A stretch of 64,000 nt of DNA from Bactrocera neohumeralis (taxonomy: Eukaryota > Arthropoda > Insecta > Diptera > Tephritidae). The translations under genes were made by a program, and so were the position numbers. The DNA lies in NCBI RefSeq assembly GCF_024586455.1, contig NC_065921.1, positions 73,675,865 through 73,739,864 on the forward strand, in the 5' to 3' direction. This document shows positions 33,560 to 45,135 of the stretch, in pieces (the stretch's first letter is position 1; each line of letters opens with the position of its first letter). Below the pieces are notes generated by a model. That model ran no database searches. It was given only the letters and a program-made list of their open reading frames with translations, and had not been told where the DNA came from.

Positions 33560-34189
33560 GAGCATAGCGAAGGTATAGGATAAGATAAAATAAATAGATG
33601 CGGATTGTACCGCGACCTTAGGTCTATTGTGCTCTCTCCTAAGTCACAACGACCCACTTAGCTCTAACATATTCATAAATTCCAATATACTGCTAAGTGC
33701 TATGTAAGGCGATGTGATCCCTATTCGGGAACATGGAACCAAGTGCCTTTATCCTGCATCTGCAGACTGCTATGCAGTCAATTATCCGGGTTTCTGGAGG
33801 TATTCTTGAGAGCAAAAGTGGATTGGGATCAGAGATACCATACGCTGACGCTGAAGTACAAAATCTCACCAATAGATATGTGGTATGGAATCAGGGATAC
33901 CAACCGGTGATATTCAAATGCATCAATCTCACCAACAATGTGGTCATAATAACTCGCCAATTCGGTGCGAGAATACTGAGAGGTTTATTTTAAAATAAAA
34001 AAATAATTTTCGATGCGTTACAGTTTCCCACATGATTCATGCCTAGCGATTTCTCAAATATTCAAAGTTCGATAACATTTGCTTTTGTTTTCGATAAAAG
34101 CTTTCATCAGTCATTAGTCCAGATACCGATTTGAAATATCGCACACGTTGTTTTATTTCAAGCAGACTTCTCGTGTGTTAAAATTGTCG
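33560..34189. other. Unassigned repeat-like DNA
   Basis: 33600-33990 has LINE-3'-UTR-like composition and a degenerate internal duplication (AATCTCACCAAT...TGTGGT at about 33862 and 33926). A plus-strand open frame of about 86 codons shows no recognisable domain. 34000-34190 is featureless. Confidence 0.35.
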
Positions 34190-34305
34190 ATATCGGTCCG
34201 ATAGCATACATATATGTAGCATATATATAGCTATATATGTAGCTGTCATAGAAAGTAGTCTATGAAAATCATGTTCTTGTATGGATTATGTATTCTTGTC
34301 CAAAG
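34190..34305 (-). repeat. Mini-me-like fragment
   Basis: GTCGATATCGGTCCGATAGC, AGCTGTCATAGAAAG and AAATCATGTTCTTGTATGG correspond to one module of the mini-me-like family, truncated on both sides, with an expanded TATATAGC tract between. Confidence 0.65.
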
Positions 34306-35230
34306 TAAGGTTTTAATCCACTTCAAGCATGGCACTTAACGCCCTCTTGCACATATTGCCCGTAGACATCGTCGGAAGGTGAATGGCTGCGAAAGTTTTC
34401 ATCAGACTCAGAGAATCTGGGTTCCTAAAAGAACGCGTGTCTGATCTGAACACTCGGAAATCCTTACTCACTTTTACTTCATACCGAATAACAAGCCGAG
34501 CTCTGGCGGCTCCTTCTCTACCCATATACCGACGAGGGAGTTGTGGGTGGGAAGAAGCCGTCGGAGGAGAGGCACAGTAAGCTTCTTTACGGATGGGTCA
34601 AAGCTTGGTGGAGGGGTTTACTATCAAGAGCTCTTTATCAACTCCAGCAGGAAGGTTGGTGGAGGGGTTTACTGTCAGGAGCTCTGTGGGTGGGAAGAAG
34701 CCGTCGGAGGAGAGGGACAGTAAGCTTCTTTACGGATGGGTCAAATCTTGGTGGAGGGGTTTACTATCAAGAGCTCTTTATCAACTGCAGCAGGAATGTT
34801 GGTGGAGGGGAGGAGCTGTGAGGAGCTCTCTATCAATTGCAACTTCAGACTTCCTGTCTATTGCAGTGTCTTCCAGGCCGAGGTTGCAGCCATTAAGGCT
34901 GCAGTAGACTTACAGCGCCGGAGTCCAGCCGCCTTCAATGACCATCCACTCAGATAGCAGCGCGGCGATACTCGCCTAAAACTCATTGACATTGCGTTCA
35001 GGGCTAGCAAGAAGAGGCACCCTAGCTATCGGTAGAATGGGAGCGCGTCGGTGCTACCGTCTTCTCTTGTGTTCTACTACTAGATAGCTGGGCTTCGCGG
35101 AAGCTTGGCCAGCGCTGGGCCATCATGATACTTGCGCTGTTGCAAAAGTGTTTTGGTACAAGTTCGATCGATTCGATTCAGTAAGAGAGAGTTCATGAGT
35201 TGTAAAGGGTTATCAGAGGTTTGAGGCATG
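34306..35230 (+). mobile_element. LINE family B fragment with tandemly multiplied RNase H start
   Basis: Plus strand encodes the first RNase H block FFTDGSKLGGGVYYQELFIN in repeated form, then LPVYCSVFQAEVAAIKAAVD, ending in DSWASRKLGQRW-type sequence (35086-35120). The segment from TGTGGGTGGGAAGAAGCCGT to the next copy is a 143-bp tandem unit (34542 and 34685), so the RNase H start is encoded twice and partly a third time. 34306-34540 is probably the upstream RT-RNase H linker. Confidence 0.82.
34542..34827. repeat. Tandem duplication, 143-bp unit x2 with sub-repeats
   Basis: Copies start TGTGGGTGGGAAGAAGCCGT at 34542 and 34685. Each unit itself holds two partial copies of GGTTGGTGGAGGGG(TTTACT)-type sequence, so duplication happened at two scales. 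Confidence 0.9.
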
Positions 35231-36444
35231 TGGTTTATCGGTATTCTCAAGAAAGTGCAGAAGTACTTATTAATAAAAGAAAAGGTGTTTGTTGACAGGT
35301 GTTCATCTCAAACACACTCTGTGCTCCAACCGAGCCGATCCTCGCCAACGACCCTACATTGACGCCTCATCCTTCTCACCAAACCAAACAACGAACTTTG
35401 ACAGTTTGTCTTAAAGCCAGCAAAACACAGCGAAATCTTGTTTAGAACCAGAAAATGCACAAAGACACAAAGCGGAAAGTAAGTTAGACGCATAGAAGCA
35501 TAGCGCAACAGCAATCAAAACCATTAAAACCAGTTGTGTTGCTGCAACAAAGGAGAGCAAACAAAATGAAAAGTTGTAGCTGGAAATGTTGAAATGGCAG
35601 CTAAACAAGTGGTGCTCAGCAAAACTATGTTACAAAGTCAACAGCAATGCAAAAACGCGACAACCACAATAGTAGCAACAACAATAACACTAACAACAAA
35701 AAATTGCAATGCTCGCTTGCATATACGGCAATATGTTGCCAACACGAAAATTAAACAGAGCTTAAAACCGCAAAACAAACACACACACACACGCAGAAAC
35801 AAACAAGCATAATGGGCGTTGTGTGTGTGTAGTGACGGCAAGCTACGTGGAGTACACGACGACGAACTATGGCAATGTCTGCAGCGTGTGAGGAAAAGAT
35901 CGAACGAGTTTATTATAAATACAACAGAAGGCCGTGAAAGAGCTGCCAAAGCACGCAGAAGGGAAGTAAAACCAGTTTTGGTGTGTAGCCAGAGCTTTTG
36001 TGCCGGCTATTTTTATGGCAAGCAGCAATTGAGCGAAATACGCGCCGAAACAAGCAAACGTAAACGATAGAGGAATATGTGATAAAAAGCAGTGTTGGAA
36101 GAATGCTGATACACACACATACATAACTACAACCATATATATTATATTGTATATGTATCTAGAAACATATTTACATATATGTACATATGTATGTATGGAT
36201 GTATTTATACATACATTTAACGAGTAAAAAATTAAAATAAATTGTAATGAAAAGAAAAAAATCTGGAGAATTAGAAGCACTGCCGAGCAGAAGCCGGTGA
36301 GTAAATGAGTAGCAAAATTGTTGTTATGTGCAGTTCCAGTTGTGTGTGTGTGTGTATATGATGTGTTATTATGTGAAAGATGTGAATTCTGAGTAGAGTT
36401 ACTACGCAATAACAGCGCTGCGAGTTGTAGGGCCTAGTAAAAAC
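35231..36444. other. Non-repetitive interval, A-rich on plus strand
   Basis: 35290-36250 resembles fly leader sequence on the plus strand (CAAAACACAGCGAAATCTTG, AAACAAACACACACAC), with a donor-like GCGGAAA/GTAAGT at 35474-35486. A 180-codon minus-strand frame over CATA and TATA microsatellites is judged to be chance. Possibly a leader exon of an unknown plus-strand transcript. Confidence 0.3.
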
Positions 36445-36619
36445 GAAAAAAAAGAACGTTAACTTCGGCAGCACTAAAGTTAGAATACCCTTCACAGTTC
36501 AACAAGTTTCCATACAAAAACTTGATTTTGAACGTTTAGTTTGTATAGCAGCTATACGACATAGTGATCCGATCTGCAAAATCTCTTCAGATATTTTAGG
36601 TTGGCTTTGGGCAATAACG
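36445..36619 (+). repeat. Mini-me-like repeat, left half (split by a LINE)
   Basis: Starts GTTAACTTCGGCAGCACTAA...AGAATACCCTTCACAG, then GTTTAGTTTGTATAGCAGCT, and is interrupted after GGCTTTGGGCAATAAC. Its continuation is at 38100 (TGTATGCCAAATTTCGTGAA). Confidence 0.85.
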
Positions 36620-38099
36620 ATGTCGCCTCTTGGTGCCGATTCGTGATGCCAAGTGTAGCCAGCTCCTTCTCCACCTGATCTCTCCAACTGAGTGCAGATC
36701 TTCCTCTTACGCTGCTTCCACCGGCGAGTACTAAATCGACATCGACAACCATCAAAGATGGCTTTTTCTCTTCCCTCTCCCTCAACATGACCTAGCCAGC
36801 GCAGCCGCGGTCTCTTGATTCGCGTAACTAAGTATGTCAATGTCGCTGTTAATATCGTACAACTCATCGTTCCATCGACTGCGGCATTCGCTACTGCCAA
36901 TGCGCAAAGAACCATAAATCTTTCGCAGAACCTTTCTCTCGAAAACACGTAACGTCGACTCATCAGATGTCATCCGCGTTGGATTTCAAAGCTGATATTG
37001 TTGTTGGTGTTGATGCGGCTTCCAAGATAGACGAGATTATCTACGAGTTATGGCTGTGAACAGCGACGCGTGAGCCAAGTCGCGAATGCGATTACTTTTT
37101 TGGATGGCAGGAGATATTTCGTGTTGTTCTTATTCACAACCAAATCCATAAGCTACGTTTCCTTATCCAGTCTGGAAAAAGCAGCACTAGCAGCGCGGTT
37201 CTTGAGGCCACTGTTATTAATATCACCGGCGTATGCCAGCAGCTGTACACTCTTATAGAAGATTGTACGTTCTTTATTTAGCTCTGCAACTGGTATTTTT
37301 TTCTCCAGTAATAGGTTGAAGAAGTCATACGATGGGCAGTCTCCTTGTTTGAAACCTCGATTGGTATCGAACGGCTCGGAGAGTTTCTTTTCGATCTTGT
37401 CGGAGCTTTTGGTGTTGCTCAACGTCAGTTTACAGTTTTGCGGGGAAACCAAGTTCTGACTTAGCGGCAGTACCTTTTCGTAATGTCGAAGGAAGCTTTA
37501 AAATCGACAAAGAGGTGCCGTGTATCAATTCTCTTTTCACGGGTCTTTTCCAAGAATTGGCGCATGTTGAACATCTGGTTCTTAGGGGATTTCCAGATCT
37601 AAAGCCACACTGATAAGGTCCAATCAGTTTGTTGACAGTCTTCCACATACTACGTTCGATAAGACCTTATATGCAATATTAAGGAGGCTTTTTCCACGGT
37701 AATTGGCGCAGATTCTGGAGTTCTCCGTTTTGTGGATTGAGCAGAGCACACATAACTTCATTGTTGAGCATGCATTCATCCGTCCATATCTTACAAAGAA
37801 GCGTATGCATGCACCTTTTCAGTTCTTCGCCGCCGTATTTGGTTAGCTCGGGCGCAATCCATCTTTCGAGGATTACCTCTGTCGGCCAGCTCCTCCAGCT
37901 CTTCATATTACACATGCGTCTCGCTTACCTCTTCAACCTTGACCTTTCCGTACACCAATAGTTTCGCTTGCAGCTGTATGTAAGGAATTTGAAATTAAGT
38001 CCCATAGTTCTCTTATACCGAGTTCCTGATGAGTGCTCTCAGAGAGCGGGAGTGCAAGTCGAGTCGTAAACAGTTTAGCTGTCGGTTGTGTTTGTAGGA
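36620..38099 (-). mobile_element. LINE family A, large RT-containing copy, nested in mini-me-like repeat
   Basis: About 1.5 kb of ORF2 on the minus strand. In order: GGEELKRCMHTLLCKIWTDE...NPQNGELQNLRQ, VNKLIGPYQCGFRSG, CKLTLSNTKSSDKIEKKLSE, PFDTNRGFKQGDCPSYDFFN, YKSVQLLAYAGDI (the catalytic YADD is YAGD, 37222-37233), VDNLVYLGSRINTNNN-type sequence, SRRYVFSRERFCERF, RIKRPRLRWLGHVEG and ending ...ATLGITNRHQEA. The element is truncated at both ends. It lies inside a mini-me-like repeat whose two halves rejoin across it, so it is the younger insertion. Loss of the first Asp in YADD and several frameshifts make it inactive. Confidence 0.92.
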
Positions 38100-38190
38100 T
38101 GTATGCCAAATTTCGTGAAGATATCTCAACAACTAAAAAAGTTTTCCATACAAAAACTTGATTTTTCTCGGCCAGTTTGCATCATCAAGG
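38100..38190 (+). repeat. Mini-me-like repeat, right half
   Basis: TGTATGCCAAATTTCGTGAA, GATATCTCAACAACTAAA and CCATACAAAAACTTGATTTT continue the module broken at 36619. The remaining right part of the repeat is absent. Confidence 0.85.
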
Positions 38191-38844
38191 TTCTTTTTGG
38201 GACTTGAATTTTATCATATCTATCGAACTAATAAATTTTTGAATATATCTCTATTATCAACTAATTTACAAATGATTTTACAAACATTTATTCAAAAGCT
38301 CTGGCAACAATATCAATTTTAAGTTTAATTCAACAACCTTAAGTAAACGACTAGCATCTCTTCGAAGAATGTGCGGAATGCAATGTGAAAGTATTAATGA
38401 AGTTGTAAAGTATACTTACATATGCATATTATCTACATACATACATACGTCTGTACTTACGTAACGTATGTGTACATGTTTGCAACCGTGCATTTCACAA
38501 ACCCTAATTTGCGGTGCATTGAGGCAGGTCCCATCAAGTGCCTATCAACTTCCCTGTGCAAATGCAATGGAGGGTTGCACTTTGACTGATGCATGCAAAT
38601 TCATATAATACACATTTGCATCAGTGTGTGTGTGCATATTATTGTTTGCGCATACTCTATACGGGTTTTCACGTTAATGTTTGAAGCGAAGGAAAGTTTC
38701 TCGATATTTTTTTCCAGCTCGCAGCAAGAATATGTAATTAGCGCACACATAAGAGTCAATTATCACATTACGCTTTGCAGGGTTCCGACTGAGCATTTGC
38801 AAAATAGCACAGAGATTCTTGAAAACACTTAATATGCGAGAAAA
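38191..38844. other. Non-coding interval
   Basis: Contains CATACATACATACGTCTG microsatellite at about 38437 and TGTGTGTGTG at 38625. No gene seen. Confidence 0.4.
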
Positions 38845-39470
38845 AAGGAATCTTCTATACTTTTTTAGGCCAGAGACCGAGAAATAGTTGAAACTACAGT
38901 CTTCAACCGAAGTAGGCGCTGTTGAGATGACGCTCCCGGGCAGAAATTCGAGTTGAAAGAGAAAATTGCAGACTTCGACCGAAAAAGTCGCTCCTAAGAA
39001 GACTCTCCTCGGCCGAAATTTGAATTGAAAGAGGAAATTAGCCACCATGAAAGCTGAAAAGTAGGTTTTCGTGGTGGCTAATGCAGATTTCGTTCCAGTG
39101 ATACACACAATAGACCAGGAAAGATTCGAACCTGTAGACTTCTCGCAATGAACTCGCTCTTAAAAACACTCTCCCAGTTATAAAAGCCGGCCGGCTTATA
39201 GGCGCCACGATGGTTTGAAGCAGTTGGACCGCCCCTTTATTAATTCTATCGAACTGAAAAAATTGTGTATTTGACGCTATTTAAGCGTAAGCCGAAGAAT
39301 TTTCTGAGTCTTTTCACGACCGTTGACGGAACCCATTGGACACCAAGAAATAGTCGAAAATCTGGATTAACCAAGGTAACTAGCTTCTAAGAAGGCTCTC
39401 GAAACAGAAATTGGAGTGAAAAGAGGAGATTATCGCCCCACTGAAGTCAACATTGCAGACCTACTGTATA
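38845..39470. repeat. Degenerate local repeats built on GAAATT(Y)GA(R)TTGAAAGAGRAAAT
   Basis: The motif AGAAATTCGAGTTGAAAGAG / CGAAATTTGAATTGAAAGAG / AGAAATTGGAGTGAAAAGAG occurs near 38941, 39003 and 39407, each preceded by AAGACTCTC- or GACGCTCCC-type sequence. Spacing is irregular. It is probably a decayed transposon with internal repeats; family unknown. Confidence 0.5.
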
Positions 39471-39499
39471 TTTATTTACCAAATGGGTTAAATACCTAA

Positions 39500-39870
39500 A
39501 TGGATGGGTTATATTAGAATAAGTAAATAGATTGATTTCCCCTTAGGACAGTTATGATGCCCAGAAACCCTAGGAATGGATCAAAAAGACCATTGCATAT
39601 CGATAAAACGCCAAAAGTTGCCACAAATTCATTGAGGCGGCTAAAGCAATTCCAGTCAATTCGCCAGGCTCGTAGAAAGCATGCCATTCGAGACGCTTCA
39701 ACCTTACATAGTCTGACGAAAGCTGAACAGTGCAAGAGAAAGATGTCCAGATGTTTCCAAGTCATCTTTCTCATTGGAACTTTGACAGGTTGCGTCTTCT
39801 AAAATCTTTAACTTCACTATGTGAGGGCGAGGTGAGCTTTGCTAAGAGCTAATAGTTCAGTGAACCTTTT
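39500..39870 (-). mobile_element. LINE family B C-terminal fragment
   Basis: Minus-strand frames give HLDIFLLHCSAFVRLC(K), EASRMACFLRAWRID and RLNEFVATFG. This is the Cys/His-rich C-terminal end also seen at 15950 (FLLHCPPFAK) and 43500 (HLLCFWS). Frameshifted. Confidence 0.65.
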
Positions 39871-39984
39871 ATAATGACCAAAGCTGACATCATCTAGTAT
39901 TTCATTCCATAAATTTTACAGGTCAGGGCTACAATGAGACAATGGTATCGATATCATAACAATCGCGCCGTTAGTTCTGCTTTC

Positions 39985-40372
39985 ACCCGGACATTCAACT
40001 GACAATGCGTAAGTCGCATTCAGGTTTTAACCACAACCACCACGATACTCCCCGAGGTGCCAGTCCGCATGAGCGAACTCCAAGAGCTTCAACTCCTCGT
40101 AGTACAAGAATTATGTCCCCGGTCAGACTTCGTAGTAGATATTGCTCTGGACTGGTGACCAATCTGCCCTTAAGCAGCATCGTCACTATTTTTTTCATCG
40201 ATATGTCCACCCCCACACCTAAACCCCAAGTATTTACAATATCTAAGAGATGTCCTTCCGCCCGCTCTAGCTCAGACTGCGAGCGACGTTCGAGCAGAAG
40301 AAGAAGATCGTCCGCATACGCACAACACTTACAGAATGGCTCGAGCTGCCCAAGCAGAGAGTCCATCATAAG
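39985..40372 (-). mobile_element. R1-clade LINE RT fragment
   Basis: Continuous minus-strand frame: MMDSLLGQLEPFCKCCAYAD, DLLLLLERRSQSELERAEGH, NTWGLGVGVDISMKKIVTML, LKGRL. This is the palm of an R1/TRAS-type reverse transcriptase, with YADD intact at 40307-40318, followed by diverged residues. R1-clade elements usually target rDNA or other specific sites; here only a fragment is found, fused end to end with LINE family A. Confidence 0.85.
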
Positions 40373-40384
40373 GTTCCAAATATA

Positions 40385-40712
40385 TGGACCATAGATGGAA
40401 CGTCACTGTTGACGGTCATAACTTCGAAGCCGTAGAAATCCATCCCATAATAAATCTTGCCAACAGGTGTTTCTTCAGACTGATTATAATTGAGAAGTAA
40501 AGTCCGCTCTCGACGAACAAAGACCAAACTCTACAAGTCACTCATCATCACCGTCATGCTATATGGTGCAGCGGCATGGAGAATGAAAGCATCCGATAAG
40601 TTAGCGGTACGAGTTTTTGAGAGAAAGATTTATGGTCTTTGCGCATTTGAATGGCTGGAACGTGAGCAATCAGATATACGATGACATTGACATAGACAGC
40701 GGCTACGGTTTA
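40385..40712 (+). mobile_element. LINE family A fragment
   Basis: GTTGACGGTCATAACTTCGA, then ITLANRCFF-like sequence, RSKVRSRRTKTKLYKSLIIT, VMLYGAAAWRMKASDK and YDDIDID. Frame largely open over 64 codons; internal deletions remove KVLRK and RSRW parts. Confidence 0.87.
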
Positions 40713-40714
40713 AA

Positions 40715-40985
40715 TGATGGTTATATACTATAACGGTCCGATATCGGCGGTTCCGACAAATGAGCAACTTCTTGAGAATCACAAAAATTAAATATGCAAT
40801 ATTTCAGATCGATATCTCTAAAACTAAAGTACTAGCTCGCATATATACCGACAGACGGACAAGACTAAACCGATTCAGCTCGTTATGCTGACCATTTATA
40901 CTTTATAGGGTCTTCGACGTTTCCTTCTAGGTATGACAAACTTCGATCCAAACTTCATATGCCCAGTTTAAGGCATAAAAACGAA
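40715..40985 (+). repeat. Mini-me-like repeat, 3' part
   Basis: CTATAACGGTCCGATATCGG, CAAATGAGCAACTTCTTGAG, ATATACCGACAGACGGACAA (short GACR tract), CCATTTATACTTTATAGGGT and a terminal CCCAGTTTAAGGCATAAAAA. It may be the missing right end of the repeat interrupted at 36620, displaced by later insertions. Confidence 0.8.
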
Positions 40986-42289
40986 AACAAAAACAAACAC
41001 AAATGTAAATAGTAAAGAAAATTCGAACATTTATGTATCTGCCGTTGTCTTTAGCTGTCTGATGCAATCATTTCGCATGCGAATGCAACCCTGTAATTCA
41101 ATCTGCGCTTATCCATGCCTGCTACGACTATTCATAGTGCACGAATAACAACTAAAACAAACTGCAAGAAATAAATAAATACAAAATAAGACAGAAAAGC
41201 AGACGCTGCACTAAAAAACGTTCAAGCGACTATGCAAATTCGCTGAAATAATGTTTGTATGCCAACATGCAAAAGTGCTCGTAGACAAATGCAAACATAC
41301 AGAACCGCATAAAGGTGCATATACACATATGTATATATGAATCACTGTGTGTGTGTGTGTCTTTGTTGCGCTTAGCTTCCTCCCTAAACATCTTGTCGGC
41401 CGACCTGTTTGCCTATGCGCGCTCATCTGCCTCAAGCCGCAGCGACGCCTCCCTGCCGACGTCGCTGAACACACACCTGTGTTGTTGCTGCTGTTGTTGT
41501 TGCCAAGTGGGCATAAACGTATTGCATGTTGTGCACGGCGGCGAGTAAGAAAACAAAATTATACACTTTTCATTTTATTCATTTTTCACTTTTGCGCCGT
41601 CAGCGCGTCTTCCTCCTATGCTGTCGCCGCAATCGCCAGGCAGTGACTACACACACACACACGCATTTGTATGCAATTGCCTGTCTGCTCCCGTAGTAGT
41701 AGTTGTTGTTGTTACTGTGTAGCTGCATGCGCTGACTCGAGCAAATTTATTTTTCAATTTTTCATTTTTGCTGTTGCTGTTGTGTCTTCCCCCACTAAGG
41801 GTTCAGTCGCAGAGTTGAAGGTCAATCGTTGTTTTATGTCATTCAACTTGTCCGTCGTTGCCGCCGCAACCGTCATTGCAGTCAAGTCGGCCGCCGACGT
41901 CCCACGTCCCACGTCTGCCGTCGTACGTTTTCACTTTGTTGTTTTTTGTTGTTGTTATTTTGTTAATGTTAATTTTATTTTTATTTTTTGATTTTGTTTG
42001 TGTATATGCCTCGCATGCAATTTTTATGTTTCTTCGATTTATTTTCGTAATCGCATGTTTCTTTTGCATTTACATTTCCTTCGCGTTTAGTTGTGAATTT
42101 TGATTTGTTCAACGTCTTTTTGGCGTTTCGCGTTTTGTTGTTGCTTGTCTATGCAGCAGATGATTTTCACACATAAGCACTTGAGAGTACATTGCACAGC
42201 TTTTCAATGTAAAATCAACTTGCCGGTAATACATATACAATACGAGTTTGTGGATCTAGATTTTTTTCGACGTCTTAATTTTTATACCC
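40986..42289. other. Non-repetitive interval; possible minus-strand leader sequence
   Basis: Read on the minus strand, 42110-41550 is A-rich and leader-like (AAAGTGAAAAATGAATAAAA, ATAAAATTAACATTAACAAA). It includes CA-repeat tracts at 41651-41665 and a GT tract at 41346-41361. No splice pair or conserved protein found, so only a candidate for EcR-A 5' sequence. Confidence 0.3.
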
Positions 42290-43690
42290 TGAGCTGGATC
42301 TATTAGAAGGGCCACGAACGTATCGAAAATGGTTAGGCGCCCGGATCTATTGAGCGGAGCTAGATTTCAGGCTATCCTTCAAACTGCCGGAATACTGCGA
42401 TAACTTCCAGGCTGAAACCTTTGCTTTAAGCAGAGCAGCTGAGGCGTGAATGGAGAAGAGTTTGAGTAGTGGAGAAGGATACTACCTCAATCTACTAGCA
42501 TCTTCCAAACGCAAGTACTAGGAATAGAGAAGGCCTGTGAAGTTCTACTGAACAACTACGGAAGGATACAGAAAGAGATCATTTAAACAGACAGATGGGC
42601 GGCACTACTAGCCTTAATGTCGTCAAAGATGGACTCCAACTTAGTAAGGACATGTAAGAGGGCTTAAAGCTAACTGGCAAGTCAACTGCATTTGTATTTA
42701 AAGTGGGTTCAAAGTCACAGGCTCATTTGCGGCAACGTGAAAAAAGCAGCTTCTCTAGACGAATCCGAGGGGGAGATAATACCGTGTCTGTTAGGAATGA
42801 GAATGAGAGAGCTCAGTACACAAATGCAGGATAGAGAAGCAGATACGGCCAAAATATGACAATACAATAACTAAGAACTTATAACATATGGTAGGTCTAG
42901 AAAAAATATATGTATATGTACATACTTACTACCATATGGGGGGATTATGCACTTGAAGAACATGTGTTAAAAATGGAAACGCCCTATAACAGCACTTGTT
43001 GCAGCTGAAAACTCGAAGAGAATAAGGAAACATGACAGTGTGGTATCTAAATCTCGAATGTCTATCTACAAAAAGGATAACTGAGATAAGTAGTTATATA
43101 AAGGACACAAATAATTTGAACACAACAATGATCTGAGATATCAAGATATAAACGTCTTAGCACTAATTGAGCCCGAAGAGGTCTACCTAATAACGATGGA
43201 AGCGACATCACAAAGAGCAATAATCCCACATCGCATTGCATCAGAGAATGTTCTTAGAAATAGCAAGGTGGCAAATATAGTGGCTGCGGGAAAGCGGGTG
43301 CATGTATACCGGGTCCAAAGGCATAAAGGCGTTCCCTGAAACGAAATAACTAATAATATAGCCAAAGTTGCTATTCGCTGCCAACCGAACCACTTCTGCA
43401 AATACGCAAGTAAAAATGATAATTAACGAAATTTCCGTAAGGGCTGACGGTGACATCAAGTGAGGCGGAATGTAAACACGTATGCGTTATACTTACGAGA
43501 GGCTAGAACACCTCCTTTGTTTCTGGTCGACCTTATCCAGAACTCGGTTTAAATATCTCGGAGCTTCGGAATTCAAGGGAATGGCTGAAGTGTCAGAACT
43601 AGATAACAAGTTTCTATTAAACTACACAAAAATTGCTGACTTCTTGCACGATGTAGGCTTCGGCTTGTTTTAAACTGAATCTCCATCCGG
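42290..43690 (+). mobile_element. LINE family B fragment, RNase H to C-terminus
   Basis: Scattered plus-strand remnants: RNase H-like CDNFQAETFALSRAAEA at about 42399, then after long decay a clear 63-codon C-terminus with EHLLCFWSTLSRTRFKYLGA, SEFKGMAEVSELDNKFLLNY and TKIADFLHDVGFGLF ending at 43672. Minus-strand frames over 43183-43459 are shadows. Confidence 0.75.
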
Positions 43691-44110
43691 CAATACAAAG
43701 GAAGTGGAGATATATACGTATGTATGGCATGTCAGCCAGCCATTATGTAAGCTAACTTTCATCACATCCCAGAAAGAATATATGAATGAGCTATGTGACG
43801 CGATGAGTCGATTTTACCGTATGCATACGTATGTATGAAAAAAGGTTTACAGTAAGTTTATATAGCAGTACAATACTAGAAATGTTTGAAAAATCCGTTA
43901 CACCTAGTTCCATGGTCTTCAATAACAGTAGCGAAGCTAAAGCTTAATTCCAAATATTATTGCTCTTTCTGGGTCATCGTGAAAAACCCTTAAATGTGGC
44001 CACAAAACTATCTAAAGCCTTGGACATATCGCCACAATCCATGCGAGCTTATTCCACAGTTTAAAAAAATTTGCAGAATTAGCTTCAGACTCATCGAATT
44101 TGGTGAGGTC
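43691..44110. other. Unassigned DNA
   Basis: Contains CATACGTATGTATG words near 43717 and 43825. No feature recognised. Confidence 0.35.
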
Positions 44111-44520
44111 TAAAACATGTATGTCTCAAATAACTGGTTCCATAACTTGAACTGTGAAGAATCTTTGCATTTTTCAAGTTCTCGAAAGACTAGCAGCATA
44201 GGTTCTGCCTGTAAAGTACCCTGGGATAGTCTTGACGTCGGACAGAGCAAAAAACTTCTACTATGTATGAGGGGATTAAGTAACACTTTAGAGGTCGTGC
44301 AAATAAAATCGGCAGAATGCAGAGCTTGCGAGGAAGATGTTGTAACCCTATGATATTACCTCTGTGAATACCCAGTCTTCAGCCGGCTGAGACAGGATAT
44401 CTTTTATATGCCCACTATTGAGTTGCTTAACAATACTTAATTGGTTACAAGTTGGGAGCTCAATGGGGCTAACGATGAAATAACTGCACCAGAATAGAAT
44501 TTGGTACCGAAAATACTAAG
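44111..44520 (+). mobile_element. LINE family B-like C-terminal fragment
   Basis: SLDVGQSKKLLLCMRGLSNT, ECRACEEDVVTL, stop, YYLCEYPVFSRLRQDIF: the Cys-x2-Cys...His/Tyr-x-LCxxP pattern of RNase H-LINE carboxyl ends. Weak but in the right order. Confidence 0.55.
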
Positions 44521-44619
44521 CAAAGATCCATAAGCCTTTAATCTTTGTGTGCCTCCTCTTTATAGAGCATTTGATAAGGCACCCTTAAAGAGTAAGCTTC
44601 TAGGACTTAAACTATATTT

Positions 44620-45135
44620 ATACCCTGAATTAAGTTTGTCACGACGTTTGCAACAACCAAAAGGAAACGTCACAGACCCTATAAAATGTATATCTAAATG
44701 ATCAGCTTGACGCGCTGAGAGCCATATTCGTCTGTCGATGTGTCTGTCCGCCCGTCTGTCTGTATATACGCGAACAAGTCACTCAGTTTTAGAGATGTTG
44801 ATCAGAAATTTCGTACACGACTTTTGCTCTCCAAGAAGCTGCTGATTTGTCGGAACGAAGAAATTTTTCAGATCGGATCACTATAGCATATAGCTGTCAT
44901 AAAAACTGAACGATGAACTCCATGTACTTGTAGGCATAACTTTTTTATTTGACGAGTTCTCTTCACGAAATTTGACACGAAGTTTTTCCAAAAGCATCGC
45001 TATAATCTCCGAAAATATTTTTCAGATCGGACTACGCTAACATATAGCTGCCAAACAAACTGAACGTTCAAAATTAAGTTCTTTTATTTGTAAAGGGTAT
45101 TCTATCTTTGCTGCAGTCGAAGTTATCGTGCACGG
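44620..45135 (-). repeat. Mini-me-like dispersed repeat, near complete
   Basis: Reverse orientation: TTTATACCCTGAATTAAGTT, TTGTCACGACGTTTGCAACA, (GTCY)n at about 44731-44764 with GTCTGTCGATGTGTCTGTCC, GAAGCTGCTGATTTGTCGGA, two modules with CATATAGCTGYCAWAMAAAC-type sequence, ending AGGGTATTCTATCTTTGCTG. Confidence 0.87.

Noticed and set aside
33733..33993. Plus-strand 86-codon frame
   Set aside because: No recognisable domain, lies in repeat-like DNA with an internal duplication; kept as unassigned.
35867..36409. 180-codon minus-strand frame with hydrophobic segments
   Set aside because: Longest frame in a unique interval, but it is built over GTGTGT and TATACATA microsatellites and T-rich DNA, has no conserved domain, and is better explained by stop-poor composition.
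39120..39170. GATTCGAACC resembling a tRNA T arm on the minus strand
   Set aside because: No acceptor, D or anticodon arms can be formed around it.
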